Assembly: GCA_021432635.1 (NCBI GenBank)
Contig: MU270020.1
Location: 633,924-697,923 of the forward strand
Reading direction: 5' to 3'
Length of the DNA: 64,000 nt
Source: Thozetella sp. PMI_491
Taxonomy: Eukaryota; Ascomycota; Sordariomycetes; Chaetosphaeriales; Chaetosphaeriaceae
In this document: in pieces, positions 13,901 to 26,157 of the stretch
How the letters are laid out: every line of letters begins with the position of its first letter
How positions within the stretch are numbered: position 1 is the stretch's first letter
Made by a program: the position numbers and the translations under genes
Notes under the pieces: generated by a model
Databases searched by the model: none
What the model was told of the DNA's origin: nothing
Seen by the model: only the letters and a program-made list of their open reading frames with translations

Positions 13901-16900
13901 GCGGGACCAAACAAGCTCGATGCCTACAGTACCAGCCAGTGTGGTGCATAGGTCGCAAGTCCTGAGCACTGGCAGTAGCATGTCGAAGAAAAATGGTCAG
14001 TGTGGCTCCATGCACCACACCGCACGTCGGGCCTGAACCTTGAAGACCAGGTTCCCCCCCGGCTAGATCCATGCATGACAGAGCAGGGGGCAAGGATGGC
14101 AAAAGCCACTAATCGGCCATGAAAGTTTTCGACAAATCAGCGCACGGTGGCGTGCGCACTCGCCTGGGCTTGGTTCTGATAACGACAGACGGTGAGCCGG
14201 GAAAGAGGGGGGGAACGCTACCAGCGAGGCCGGATCCGTATCAAGCCCAGAGAGATAAACCTACATGCCTAGGCGGGCAGATTAGTTGTTTCTTGATGGA
14301 GAAGGCTTGGGAGGCAAAAAGACGTCGCAATCTAGTGGGTTACCCAACAAACCACGCCCATCCCCGCCAAATGAAGCAGCGGGGATGCAGGCAGCTTCAG
14401 CCCGGGCGCCTTGGAACCCCTCGACCTAAGAGCAGCCCCTCGCGGACGGCCATCTCTAGGCGCAGCGAAGAGCCAGTATTGGCCGAGAGCTTTATTCGAT
14501 GTGACACTCGGAGACGCGGAAGGGAGGGGCGCGTTCACCGGATGCACCTTATAATTGACAGCAGTGGAGCCCTGTTCTGGGCAAGCCGGCGAAGGCGAGC
14601 GAGAAAAAAACGAGGATGCCTTTTTACGTATTAGTAGACACTCGATACACCCCGGGATCCGCCTTCCAGCTGTGTGCACTGCAGGGAAAGACGCAGCCGG
14701 GTGGAGGCGAGAGTGTCGCAATGCCACGGGGGAGTATGCAGAGGAACGATCCGTATTGCAAACTCATCGAGGGCTAGACTCTGGCCTCTTCTTTCCTTCT
14801 CCTTCCTCTCTGTCTTGTTTCTCCGAGGGGGGTGCGGCGAAGGAACAAAGACACGTTGGGCCAGAATGGAGGGGGCAGATAAGAGCGAATCCAGACAGAG
14901 AAGGAGACGCCAATCTAATCTTTCGTCGGCGGGCTGTCGCATCCGATGCAGGCCCGTGGGTCGACCCATGGGTGCTGCTGACGGAAAGTCTCGAGCAACC
15001 GAACTTGCAGCTAGATTAATGATTTAACAAAAATAAGGTGCGCATTTGCAGCGCGCAACTCCTCCAGAGGCAGTGGCATGGAACATGCAGGGAGGTTGCA
15101 GGAACCAGAGCACACCGGCCGCGGTCCCGTCCCTTCGACATGTCGCGGCGGGCACGCAAACTCGCGTGTCCGGACGTACGATGCCGACCTTGGTCAAGAC
15201 GAGGCGCTTCCTTACTCAATGCACCATGCCGATGCCGCTTCGGAGGATGTAGATTGGCAAATCGTGACCTAAGCAGGGTCAGAGGCCGACAGGCACTGCC
15301 ATGATAGGCCATCAGGCACGCAGATTCGCGAGCGGCGACCGGCTCGTGGAATTGTGCCTCTTCGGAGCCTTGAAAGACGGGAAGACGGAAGCGGCTTATC
15401 GGCCAGCGCCGTCGCCCACCCTCGAGTCCGACCGCCCTTTGCAAGCCCACAAAACCCAAGTCGTTCGAGTCCGTTCCCTTCATCAATTTTTGGTCCCAAC
15501 TGACCAATCACGGCGTAGACCCAGCGCGGCTCCCCGCTAGCCAGAAGAAACTTCCTGTTGGGGCGATAGCCGCCTGGTCCACAAACACGGGGGGGCGCGG
15601 GCGATGCTCAGTTTTGATGGGTCTCGGGTCAGATTCTGGGGCTAAAAAGGGCGAGATGCTGAGGCCACTCTCGGGGTTAGGCCCTGGCGTCTAATCCTTT
15701 CGCGATATTTCTAGCAGCCAGGCTGCGCACCGTCTCCAACCGTTGCCCTTCTGGGCTCTCTGCCCGCCCGTTCGTGGGCTGACAGTGAGCATCAGCTTCA
15801 GGGGGTGGAGGCCCCTAGGCGAGACGGCGTAGGTTCCCCGTGCTCCACACAGGTCCATGGCTCCTGTTCTGACACGAAGATGAAGGTACGTCGAAGGCTC
15901 GGTCTCGACAAATTGAAGAAACGAAGGGGGAAAAAAAGCCTAAATCTCCTAGGCTTGGTGGGCTACCGCCACTGCAGAGATCCAGGCGCCGGAATGGGGG
16001 GTTAGCCTGGAGGGGAGGATCTGGCGTTTTGCATGCACCCCAAAACTCTGGGGGGGGAGAAAGCGTCTGCTGGAGATGGCCTGAAACTGCTCGAAGGGGG
16101 GAGGGGCGGGGGAAGACAGGGAACCACCCGGGGCGATGTGCTGCACTCGATGCTACCACTATGCTTTGGTGCTGGCCAAGAGCCCACTGATTCGCCCTCG
16201 CTTTTTTTGCCGTCGAGATAACGGCACAGCGGCGGTGCCCAGAAACAATTATTAGATGGGATGATATGATGTGATGACTGAGCTCCCTCGTCCGCCCCAC
16301 CGCCGCTGGTAGTCCTCCGTCGCAACAGCGGGGTTCACCGATGCTCTCCCTGGCACCTCCTGCCCTGCTGCAGTGGACCGGGCCCTCGATTCAGGCATCT
16401 CCTGGTCGCACGCAATGGCAAGCTTTTGCTCGCGAGCCCCGAGCGAGTTGCGCGGCAGCTTGACTCCGATGGCACTGCGCTACACGATGCTAGACCTGTC
16501 GCCCCCTATCCCCCCCTCTCCTAGCTTACTGAAAGTCAATCAGCCACTGGTGTAAATGCATGACTACACGACTGGGGCCGCTCCGCAGAGACTCGAGTAA
16601 ATTGTGCTAGACACAGCCGGCCTGGAACGCGCCCTCCGCAAACGCGTGGTGGCTGACGGGCCAGGGGGGGAGGGGTGTGGTTTCGTTCGGGGGGCGCTGA
16701 GACCTGCTGAAGGCCAGTGCTGCGAACGCACTGTTGGGGAAGTGTCGTACAAGAAAATGGGGAAACCCAAAGAAGAAAAACGAAGAAGAAAAAATAAAAT
16801 AAAAATTCTGTGCCTTGATACGAGCGAGCATTTATGCGACGACGTCATCGATACCAGGCCGACCAACGAGGTCGCATTGCGGCATAACATGATGCGAGTA

Positions 16901-17900
16901 CCTCGCTAGGCTGCGTCTAACCCCTTCTCCTATCAAATTTGCAGGCGTCTGCAGGCTAAGATGCGGTCGGGGTACCTGGTAGATGGTTGGCTGTCTGATA
17001 AGCCAGGCTCGGTCTGGTCGGTGGCTAGAGGTTGTCCGGGACTTTGGCAGCAGGAGCTTATCAGGCTAGAACCAGAAGGCTGGGGAGGTTCTAATTTTTT
17101 GTTTCTTTGACACTGCCAGTTGGCTCTCAGCTATCTGGCCATCTACAACTACCTGTTAGGCTGCTAGGGAGGTATAGGCATAGTATTGCAGCGCTTCTCC
17201 TGCCACCCCCCCGCCTGGCGTCCGGTAGCCGGCGTGCGGGTGAAACATGGACGGGCTTGCGACACGGCCAGCGCGGATCCGGTGCTGGAGGCTCCAGACG
17301 GCGGCGAACCTTGGGGAGCTAGGCGTGGGTTGACTACAAGCCGCTAGGCTGCTGGTAGCAGGCGGTGACGGACGCTACCGAACGACTGCGTTTACCTTAA
17401 CCTCTGCCGTGCCTAACGAGAGAGGGGGAAAGGATCTCCATCGTGGAGGTGGAGGAGAGAGAGGCGGGATGCAGCAAGAGAGAAAGGAAAAGAGGGGCAT
17501 GGTTAGCTGTGCAGTTGCTGCTGAAGCAGAGCAGGCGGATCGCGTGGGGAGGGAAGCACGTCTGTCTCCATCTCCGAGGAGTCCCTCGCGGGAGGGAAAT
17601 GACATGCAGGTATGGGGTCCTGGGGAGTTGACTCCATGTCGAGCCGGAACGAAAGGCACCTCGTGACGGCCAGTCGACCCTGGTCCACGGAGTACGGATA
17701 GGCTGGAGACGATATCGGCATGCTGTTGACTCCGGACGCCGTAGCTCCGTCGAGAGCGAGAGAGCTTTCTGTATACTCGGTGCGGGCGGACACGCAGTCA
17801 GTCGCTGCCCGTCGCCGGCCCCCTTGCTCGCTGCAGCGTGCTGGGAGACGGGAGGGGGGGGCCTTACCTACGAGTCTTCCGAGCTGCCCGTCCTTCTAAC
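1901..17900. other. 16-kb stretch without a convincing gene
   Basis: Base composition returns to that of the genic part, and by chance this opens many overlapping reading frames of 60-300 codons. None has recognisable domains, a sensible codon pattern, or splice-linked extensions. Translations are rich in Arg, Pro, Ser, Cys and Trp, as expected from non-coding GC-rich DNA. Visible structure is limited to simple runs: a TGG/GGT tract near 4582-4607, a 12-base G run at 7298-7309, short A and T runs, and a cluster of CATCGTG heptamers at 8.0-9.4 kb. RNA genes cannot be excluded by eye. Confidence 0.5.
4581..4613 (+). repeat. TGG/GGT trinucleotide microsatellite
   Basis: About nine tandem TGG units follow ATG at 4581 and run into GGC repeats. 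The complementary strand reads as poly-Pro or poly-Thr, which explains several spurious reading frames there. No coding role is supported. Confidence 0.85.
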
Positions 17901-19747
17901 TTGTGTAGTACGTAGCGCTACCAAGACGAGCCAGAGGATGTGCACGCGCCCCTCCTCCTCGTCCTGGATAGCGTTGAGGAGTCCGCTAAAGGATGAGGGC
18001 TGCGTGGATTGAGCGTGGCGTGTGCGCAGCGAGGTGGCTCGCAGGGTGTACCAGCCAATCATATCAGTCCCTGCCCGCCACTCGTCTCTGCTGCCCTTCT
18101 CGTGCATCCCTGGCCCCACCCTAGCAGACAGCAGAAAAGCCAAGAGAGCGTCGAGGGAGAGCGAGGAAAAAAAAGGCTGCAGGCCTTGCAGACCCACCCC
18201 ATCGTCCAGCGCCCCGGATCCTTGCAGGTACCAGGTTACTTCGCTCATGTACCTCACCCACCCCGGCCCATCCGTTCCGTGCACTCCTCCTCCACCAGCA
18301 TTTTTGTTGCGCTCTCATCCCATCCTGCAAAAGCCCTTCTGCCTCTTCTACCCCTACTCCTCCTCCTCTACCATCGCCACGCATACTGCACTCTATCCCT
18401 CCAATCTCCTCCGCTCCTCCCCTCCGTTGCTGCAGATCTGCAAGTCTGTTGCTGCGCGTTTGTCGGCTGCGTCTAGGTCTGTCTCCCAGTACGAAAGCAA
18501 AGAGAAGCGAGGAGAACGACTCGGAGAGTCAGGTAAGCCGTGCCTCCCGAGACTCGCTCTAGGCGTTGTCTCAGTTTCCTTCGTCTTCGAGCGCCACGCC
18601 ACCGACGCCGGACCACCCCCCAATCCTCTCCACCCATTCCACGCCTGCCATATCCTACAAAACCAGTTGCCATCCCGCCGGTGTGCACCCTGTTATCTGC
18701 ACTTCCATTCCTCTCAGCCGTTGTCCCAACACCGGGCTTGGTTTCTGCTGTTCCCCCCCAGAGCACCCGTCGTGAGTGTTAGACCTGCAGGGGCGCTGAC
18801 ATATCACCACCCATTTCCAGTCCAACCCAGCGGACTTCGAGCAACTCTTCGTCCTCTCGCCGCCAACGATTCCGATACGCTGCCCTGCCACCAGCCCATT
18901 GCCCGGCAGAGAAAGCTATCGAACACTCGCGCACCGGAACGGACGCGACATTGCACGGACGAAGATAAGCCCACGCTCCTCCGCTGTCGACCGGAGGCTC
19001 CCCAGAGTGAAAGCGAGCAGCGCCCTGGTCGTTGCTTCGCCAAGACGGACGGACCTGAGGGCTTTCTTGCTCCCAGTCCGCAACCGCCCCATCGACAGTC
19101 GTCTTCGTTGGCGATTGTCTCGAGTTTGACAGAGTTCGATCTCGTCATCTCCTGGGTCCCGGCACTAGCAGGCTTAGGCCTTTCCGGTCAGCCCCGCCCA
19201 CGACCTTCTTTCCCTCCTCAGGGCACCACCAAGAACCGGCTCCGTTGCTGAAATACGCCGCTGCTGCTCTTGGTTTCTGTCCTAGACGCCCTTTTCGGCT
19301 ATACATTCGACGGTGAGTGCAAGATTTTTGTTGCAGCCGGACAAACCCGAGCTTTCTTCCAAGATGCACCGAGCGCGGGAATGAGCCGGCGCCGGTTTGA
19401 TCAGAAAACACTTTTTTTAACCTGCAGCGGAAAACATCGCCACCCTGACTGTTCTGCATAAACCTGCCAGCCCCTGCTCCCCCCCACGTACTAAAACCTT
19501 TCTCCTCGGCGTCGCTTTGTCATTTTCTTTTCCCCTCCGTGGTGGAAGCAACATCTCGGGTGGATTCTGGGGGAAGTAACACTTGCTGACTCGTCTCTTT
19601 CCGGCAGCTTCGAACCTCCTAGCTATAACCCAATGACTGGACGTCGTCCATGAAATAGCAGGAGATTCCTTTCTGGTTGCCTTTCACCGATCCGTCGTTG
19701 TTACGACCTGTTCGCAACCCCCAAGCTCCCACAGTCACGTCGTGGGG
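17901..19747 (+). promoter_or_regulatory. long pyrimidine-rich leader/promoter of the GAC1-like gene
   Basis: From about 18050 the plus strand becomes markedly C/T-rich, with many CCTCC and TCTCC blocks, as in long 5' leaders and promoters of filamentous fungi. A plausible 5'-UTR intron runs from a GTGAGT donor at 19313 to a CAG acceptor ending at 19607, with a GCTGAC branch sequence near 19585. A frame open over 18022-19251 is low-complexity Ser/Pro/Arg sequence with no domain, and I treat it as a by-product of the composition. The intron and transcript start are inferences. Confidence 0.45.
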
Positions 19748-22289
19748 ATGCCGTACACACCCCCTTCCCATAGATCTCCTGCCTCGTCAAATTCCACGTC
19801 GCCCAATGCCAGCCGACGGCCTTCCGTCCACGGCCCCGCGCCTGGCGGCGCTGCGAGACCTGTCCTCCCCCGTTCCGCTTCCTATTTGACGAGGCACCGG
19901 AGAACACCCTCAGCCGTCGAACTGGGCCGCACCCACCCCAGCCAACCCACGCCTGAGGCGACATCCGAAGATCTCAAAGGTATGGTCAGCGCCAACGGCG
20001 GCAGCGTCCGACAGTCGCCACCGCCCGTGACGGACGTCAGTATGATGCCCAAGGGCGCGATAATATCACCGCCTGAGTCTAATACGTCGAGCGACGACGA
20101 CGAGCTGCCGGAGATGCGCGGCCGGAACATCGAGAACCTCAAAGAGCTGCACGATGCCATCAGCCAAATCCCACAGAACCGAACGGGCTCGCCCACCAAG
20201 GGCGCCCCCCCGAAGGCAGCGGAAGTGGACGCCGGTGATCTGCTGGTGCTGCCTTCGCAAGCACATGTGATCTCGGAAGGTATGCACCACAGTTTCAGCA
20301 CGGGCGCTCTCGACGAGCTCGCCGTTGGGCGCCGCAAGGTCTCCCACGCGAGATCCGTTACGGAGCCTTCTCTTATCACCAGCAAGTCGGCTGGAAACTC
20401 ATTGACGGGCTCTGAAGAGGACTCGGATGAGGAGATCCAGCGGAAGCCTCAGATGGTCCGAAAGAAGTCGGGCGAGCTCGTCCGGCCCGCACTCCGTCCG
20501 CCCTCGCGCCGCCGCCCCTCAAGCATGCCCGGCACTCCGACCTTCTCCAAAGCCGTCCACTTTGACTCGCACCTCGAGCACGTCCGCCACTTCCTCCAAG
20601 TCGACCGGCCGCTAGCTGTCAGCGCTGGATCGTCACCAGTCGATAACTACGACAGCGAGAGCGAATATCCCTTCTCGGGCGACGAGCGGGTCGCCGGGCG
20701 AGGGCCGCCCTTTGAGTGGGAGCTCCTTGTAACCAACTTCCCGGTCGATACTCCCGCACGAAAGTCACTACCGGTGCGACTGGAGAGAGTGTGGCTGTCG
20801 AACGACCAGAAGTGCTTGATCGGCTCGGTTGTCGTGACCAATCTTGCGTTCCAGAAATACGTTACTTGCAGGTTCACGCTCGACTATTGGAAGACGACTT
20901 CCGAGATCGCCGCCGAGTACATCTCCGAGGTGCGACCCCGGCAGAACCCGTTGGGTCAGGACCGGTTCCACTTCACCCTGAAGCTGTCGGACCTCGCCAA
21001 CCTCGAGTCCAAGACCCTATTCCTCTGCATCCGCTACAACGTCGGTGGCCAGGAGTTCTGGGACAACAACAACGGCACTAACTTCCAGATCGACTTCCGC
21101 AAGAAGATGCTGCCCCAGAATGGCAAGAATGGCCCCATTGGCGCGGCCAACCGCCCTGCCAACAACGCCCTGCCCCGAAGCAACCGCCGAAGCAACCCAT
21201 CGTCGGCCCCGCGGCCCAAGTCGATGCCAGTCGCCTTTGATGAGTTTGGCGACAACCCGAAGGTGGACTTCGAGCAGTCGATTCACGATTACCTAGGCGA
21301 GTCTGGCACGTCCGGCCTACGGCTCAAGGGGGTCAAGTCGTCCGGGAACATTCCTAGCGACAACCTAGCCGGCCGGCTCTCGGCCCCGAGCGGCCAGGCC
21401 TTTGCGAACCGCTACGACTTCGGCGCCTCCCTGCGTGCCGTCCAGACCGTCAAAGACTCGCCGTCGATCAAGGGCGATGGCCTTTACATGAAGGCCAACA
21501 CGCGCCGGCCGGCCGCTCCGACCGCAGCCGCGCCCAGACACTTGGCACCTCCGATCGCCGTCGTTAACCGCGAGACGGTCCCCGCGCGCCAGAGCATCCC
21601 CGCACTGTCTGGCACCGACTCCCCGAGCGCGAGCATCTCGTCGTCATCCTACGAGGAACTGGTCAACAAGTATTGCTTTGTACGTACCTCCGGATAATCG
21701 GCCCCCCGACCACAGGCAGCATCGCGCTTCTTCCAGGATGGGATGCGAGAACGGGGGTGCCTGTCTCTGTGTCTTGGATCTCGACTAACAGCGCCTTTTA
21801 CAGTTCGGTTCAAAGCAATCCAGCCCTCAAGTCAAGGACGGGACGCTCCAGGTCGGCCGGTTCGATGGGGCCGACGACATCATGTTCACCCAAAGCCCTA
21901 CAAGCACCAACTCCAGCCCGGATGGTAGCCCTATCCAACTCGGCCAGCGCAGCCACGCCGGCCCGGCTCAGCACCACAGCCTTTACCCCCAGGAGCTGAA
22001 CCCGTACTTCCACCCCTCCTCGGCCGCCCTCGGTCAGATCATCGGCGTCTCGCCCTCTGAGTCCCCGCTCCGGGGTTTCTCGCCTCAAACGGGGAGCCCG
22101 CTGAGCAACCCGCCCCGTTCCGCATCTGCGTCCAGCCAGGCCACCGTACGGACGTCGTCCCCGGCCAACATGGGGAGCTTCCAGCCCTTCGGCGGTACGT
22201 CGCCGAATGAGTTTCAGTACCAGCATTTGCAAGATCGTTTTCCCTTTTCTGGTACCGAGACTCACGCCGCGGCAGCAATTAGGGGCTGA
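19748..22289 (+). CDS. GAC1-like: PP1 regulatory subunit with CBM21 domain, GAC1-like
   Basis: This is a glycogen-targeting regulatory subunit of type-1 protein phosphatase. In yeast, Gac1 directs PP1 (Glc7) to glycogen synthase. Exons are 19748-21679 and 21804-22289, encoding 805 aa. The 124-nt intron has GTACGT, CTAAC and TTTTACAG signals. The frame is open from a GTG at 19742, but the first ATG (19748, MPYTPPS) is the credible start. An RVxF-type PP1 docking motif, KAVHF, sits at about residues 268-272. A CBM21 domain follows at about 322-453 (FEWELLVTNFPV to NFQIDFRKK, with WDNNNGTNF). The rest is Ser/Pro-rich and probably disordered. The length is close to yeast Gac1. Which paralogue (Gac1 or Pig1) it represents is not decided. 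Confidence 0.93.
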
Positions 22290-25200
22290 GCCGCAGATGG
22301 GAGCTGGACTGATTACGGCCACCCACCACACACATCAACCACCCTGCACATATTTATAACTCAGTCATACGGACTATTACCACATCGACTCCGAAACGTG
22401 TCAGGTTTAGCCACACCTAAGGCCCCATTCAACATATATACCTTTCTCGTGCCGACACCCGCGAGAATTTGATTTCACTTCTGCTTCTGTTCTTTTCCCA
22501 CTCAATATCATTTCCTAGCCAAAGCATCCGTTAGCGACATGGCGTTTAGGTCATTCAGATTGGACTCTCTGACCCTCGCATACGATGAGGGCGCTTTTAG
22601 TCTAGCACCGGCGTTTTGCTCTTTTTCGACTTAGGGGCCTCCCTTCATATCTCTCTCACGGCCATCGAGTTCGGTACATTCTCCCATACTCGGATTGGAG
22701 GAAGTCAGTGCCGATAATGCATAATGCTTCTTTCTCGCTGTCAACACCACTCTCTCTACTCATGGTCATGAGGATGTTAGCTTGCTACGTTGGCGCGGAG
22801 GAGAGGAGGAGACCGACGCGGTGGGGCAATAGCCGGAGAACGGCCTGCCCCAACGCAAAGGGGAGGATTAGGAGGGAGTGGACCGGAGGAGACACCGTCT
22901 GGCACCGTCTGGCATGGTGTACGCTGGTAACACGGGGATATTTTTTAACTGCGGGATTGCGTCTTCGGAAAAGTCAAGGGTAAAAGGGGATACACAAAGG
23001 ATACTCGCGAAACAAGGAGGCTTCTGTGGGAGGAACAAAGTGGCAATCGGATATGATGCCCCCCCAGTTCCCGTCGTGACCGCTATGCCGTGACTGGCTG
23101 GCCGCCCGGCGGGACGATGGAGGAAGAGAGGGACCGGCACTTTCAGGCGTTCTGAGGATTGGGTTGTCACGGCTAGTGGTCTATCGTATCCAGGCAAGCC
23201 TAGCCGGCAGAACAGCTGAGACTAGTGTACAGAAGCCAGGAAAAAGAGAATATCAATTGTTCTAAAACACCCCCTCGTCCGCTCCGTATACAATGTGAAG
23301 TCTGTGTGCACTATGCTCCTAGCCTCTGCTATTAGGACAGGTGGCGCCTGGGTGTGTGGGTATTCATTGACTGTACTAGCGGCAACAGACCTAGCCACCC
23401 CCAAGACACCAAGACCAAAACCGAGGCAGTTCACTCTACAAAGAGTATCTGGTAGTGTTCTCGCGCCACAATCCTAGTCAGCCTCATTCGACAAGGTTTC
23501 GGAACGCCGCAGACTCCCTATGCTGTATCAATCGGTCCCTTGACCTGGTCCCTCGTTGTATCCCAGGGATCTTGGCAACGACTAGCCAAAGTTGCATAGA
23601 CCGCACCCACAGGGTAGGTATTTGAGGATTACACCCGCATTCAGCAAAGGATGCGGTGGGTCCAGGATTCCCACTAGCTTGTCTGTATAGGTACACAGTC
23701 ATCATGCCATCGTGAGCAGGCCGGTATCGCAAGCCACCTACTAAGCATCGTGGCCCTTGCCGAGGACCCTGCATGACGGAAGCAGTCACGATGCCACTCG
23801 ATTGCACGCACCGGCACGGGCATTCGGACGTCGCCGGCCAACCTGCCGAGGTCTCCTGCTGAAGCTGCGGCTCCAGAGAGCCACGGCGAGGATCCCGCGC
23901 AGCTGTTCCGCGGCTCCCAGTGCCGGTCACCGTAAGCGGCGCCACCGGGGAGGGCGTTTAAAGAAGGATGGGCCGCTTCCGATCACGGCGGGCTCGAAGC
24001 GGCTTCTCTCGAGACTTATGCAAGTCGGATCTTGAAGAAATGAGAAGGAGAGAGCAAAAAACAAAGGTACAGCTTGCATCTCACATTGAAAACTAGCTAG
24101 CCCCTGCAGGCTGGGCTGGCTTCGGTTGGATCCGTGGAGCGTGTTATAGCGAAAGGGCTAGACCCATTCATGAGATCGAGCCTGGATACAGTTGCACCGG
24201 GGGCTAGTTGCAGGGATCTATCTTATCCGGACCTGGGGTTGAAGTCACATGGACAGATCTAGGCTGCTGGGCTGCAGTTTGACTTTCCGAGTATTCCGAT
24301 GGCCCCAGAGGCTGCTCGTTTTGGGTCAGAAGACCCTGGATGTTAGTAACGCGGCGGGAAGGCGGGCGCCGATACCCATGCTCCTTCCCCGCCGGAAATT
24401 AGGAGTTCAAAGAAGTGAAATGGTACATTCCATCCTCGTGACATGTGCAGGAATTGGGTGGAATGGCGAGTCTAGGTCTTCAAGTTGGTTTATAGTAGAG
24501 CTTATATTTCTATATAGACTTTCTAAATGGCCTATTGATTGCCAAGTTTGTTTCAGATCGATCTACAGCACTATGTAAGATGCACACCATAGGTAGATCA
24601 GTTCCAGCCTATGGGCGCCGAACATATCCACAATGCCCTAGCCTATCATCCATTTGCCTCCCTTACCTAGGTGGCCCCACACCGTGTTCGGGCCTGTGAG
24701 AGATGTCTGACAAAAGCCAATCAAGCGACGGGCTCCATCTTATTATTCAACTAGAGAGCTCAACTGGCGAAATAGTATATGAGTAGCATAGAAGCAGCTT
24801 GGACATTACTAGTCGACGTGGCAGCGTTCTTGTTCTACCCCTCTCGCAGACGTCACAGAGTCCTATCTGGAATTGAACCAGACGGCCAGCGGAGACACCC
24901 CCAAAAGCCTTGTTACCAACGTCAACACTGGTCGATTGAGGAAGGTCCAGTCCAACGACTTGAATCATATGGACGTGGCTTGCCGGCTACTAGACCGACG
25001 GGCAGACGTGCCCGGGCGCCTCGTCGCAGTGGGCGGCCAGGCCATGGTGCTAGGAACCACGACTGGGCGGCGTGCTGCATCACCTTCCTGGATGGGACTT
25101 GACGGCGGCCACGAGGGAGAGAGGGGTTTTGGGAATGACGCACGCCAGCGCCGGTCCACGATAGAGGGGTACGGAAAAACGGCAGCGTGCGGGCCCGCCC

Positions 25201-26157
25201 TGGACGGTCTCAACGCGAAGGAAGCGAGCCTTGCGCAGGCTTTGCTGGATGAACACAGCTAGCGGTACGGCGTCGGCCACAGCAAGGCGACGGTGCACTA
25301 CAATGCGGGACGTTGGGGCTGCAGCAGCGCTCAGTGTTTCCCCCTGTTGTCGCACTGCAGGGCGCTGAGCTAGCAGTTCTCGTGCGTTGCGCCCGGCCAG
25401 TTGCTCTCAAGTATTACCTGCTGTCGCGCCGGGCCTTCCTGGCCAAAGACACACACGTGCTCTGTTTGTGCCTGTACAGTGGAAACTGGCCGGTGCTGGC
25501 GGCGGCTCGGCCAATGAAGTGCCCTGTATTGCTGACCTGTAGTGCCTGCTTATCGTGGACAAACCCCGCAGCGGCCCCGCCACCTGCCCCGTCTACAGGG
25601 CTCGATTGGCCTGTCTTGGCTCTTCTGGAAATAGGCCAGGGAACGGTTCCTGGATGGCCACCAGCCAATGGGCGCGCGCCGTGCGAGCACACCCAGCACC
25701 TGGAAAGTGCGACAATGCTGGGAAAGGGCGTTCGGTCAAGCTTTTCGGCGGAGTGTGGCGCCCACGCACCTGCAGGTCGACGAACGGCGTCGGTGAAAGG
25801 TGGAGGTTTTGTCCCATTCCAAGTCGTCACCTCCCCGCCGGGACGCCTTGTCTTTCTCCTTCTCCCGCGCCCTCTCTCTCTCTCTCAGGGTGGCTGAACG
25901 CGAGAGCACACACGGCAGACTTGCTCATAGGGACGACTCGACTGGACTCCCGCTTCTGTCTTAAGGCGCTTCCCCCCCGCCGCCCCTCTTGCCAGCCCAA
26001 GCGACGCGCTCTCGAATCCATGCGATCCTAGGACGCAACCGCAGTCTTGGGGCCTTTTCCCCTCGCACGTCTGGATTAAGACTAAATCTCTGTCGTCGAT
26101 CCTTCCTCTCGCTCAGCAGTACCCCTATTCATCCCGGCATCGCAATCGCCAAGCGTC
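22290..26157. other. intergenic region, no gene seen
   Basis: The first few hundred bases are likely the 3' UTR of the GAC1-like gene. The middle part (about 22.7-25 kb) has only short chance reading frames and an AT-richer patch around 24.4-24.6 kb. The last kilobase is the probable promoter of the iron transporter, with three CCAAT boxes (25511; inverted near 25604; near 25663) and a CT repeat near 25872-25887. Confidence 0.55.
25511..25530 (+). promoter_or_regulatory. candidate CBC:HapX bipartite site upstream of the iron transporter
   Basis: A CCAAT box at 25511-25515 is followed, after exactly 12 bases, by ATT at 25528-25530. This fits the CSAAT-N12-RWT consensus described for the CCAAT-binding complex with HapX in Aspergillus. 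HapX activates the vacuolar iron importer cccA there under iron excess. The site lies about 630 bp before the ATG of the Ccc1 homologue. The RWT half is loose (about 1 in 16 by chance) and there are three CCAAT boxes, so coincidence is possible. Confidence 0.35.

Noticed and set aside
18022-19251. 409-codon plus-strand open frame before the GAC1-like gene
   Set aside because: Low-complexity Ser/Pro/Leu sequence produced by C/T-rich leader DNA; no recognisable domain.
24859-24882. T-arm-like stem-loop on the minus strand (TCTGG, TTCAATT, CCAGA) suggesting a tRNA
   Set aside because: The stem and B-box-like loop are good. However, no matching acceptor strand, D arm or anticodon arm can be placed upstream, so it is not a tRNA by eye.
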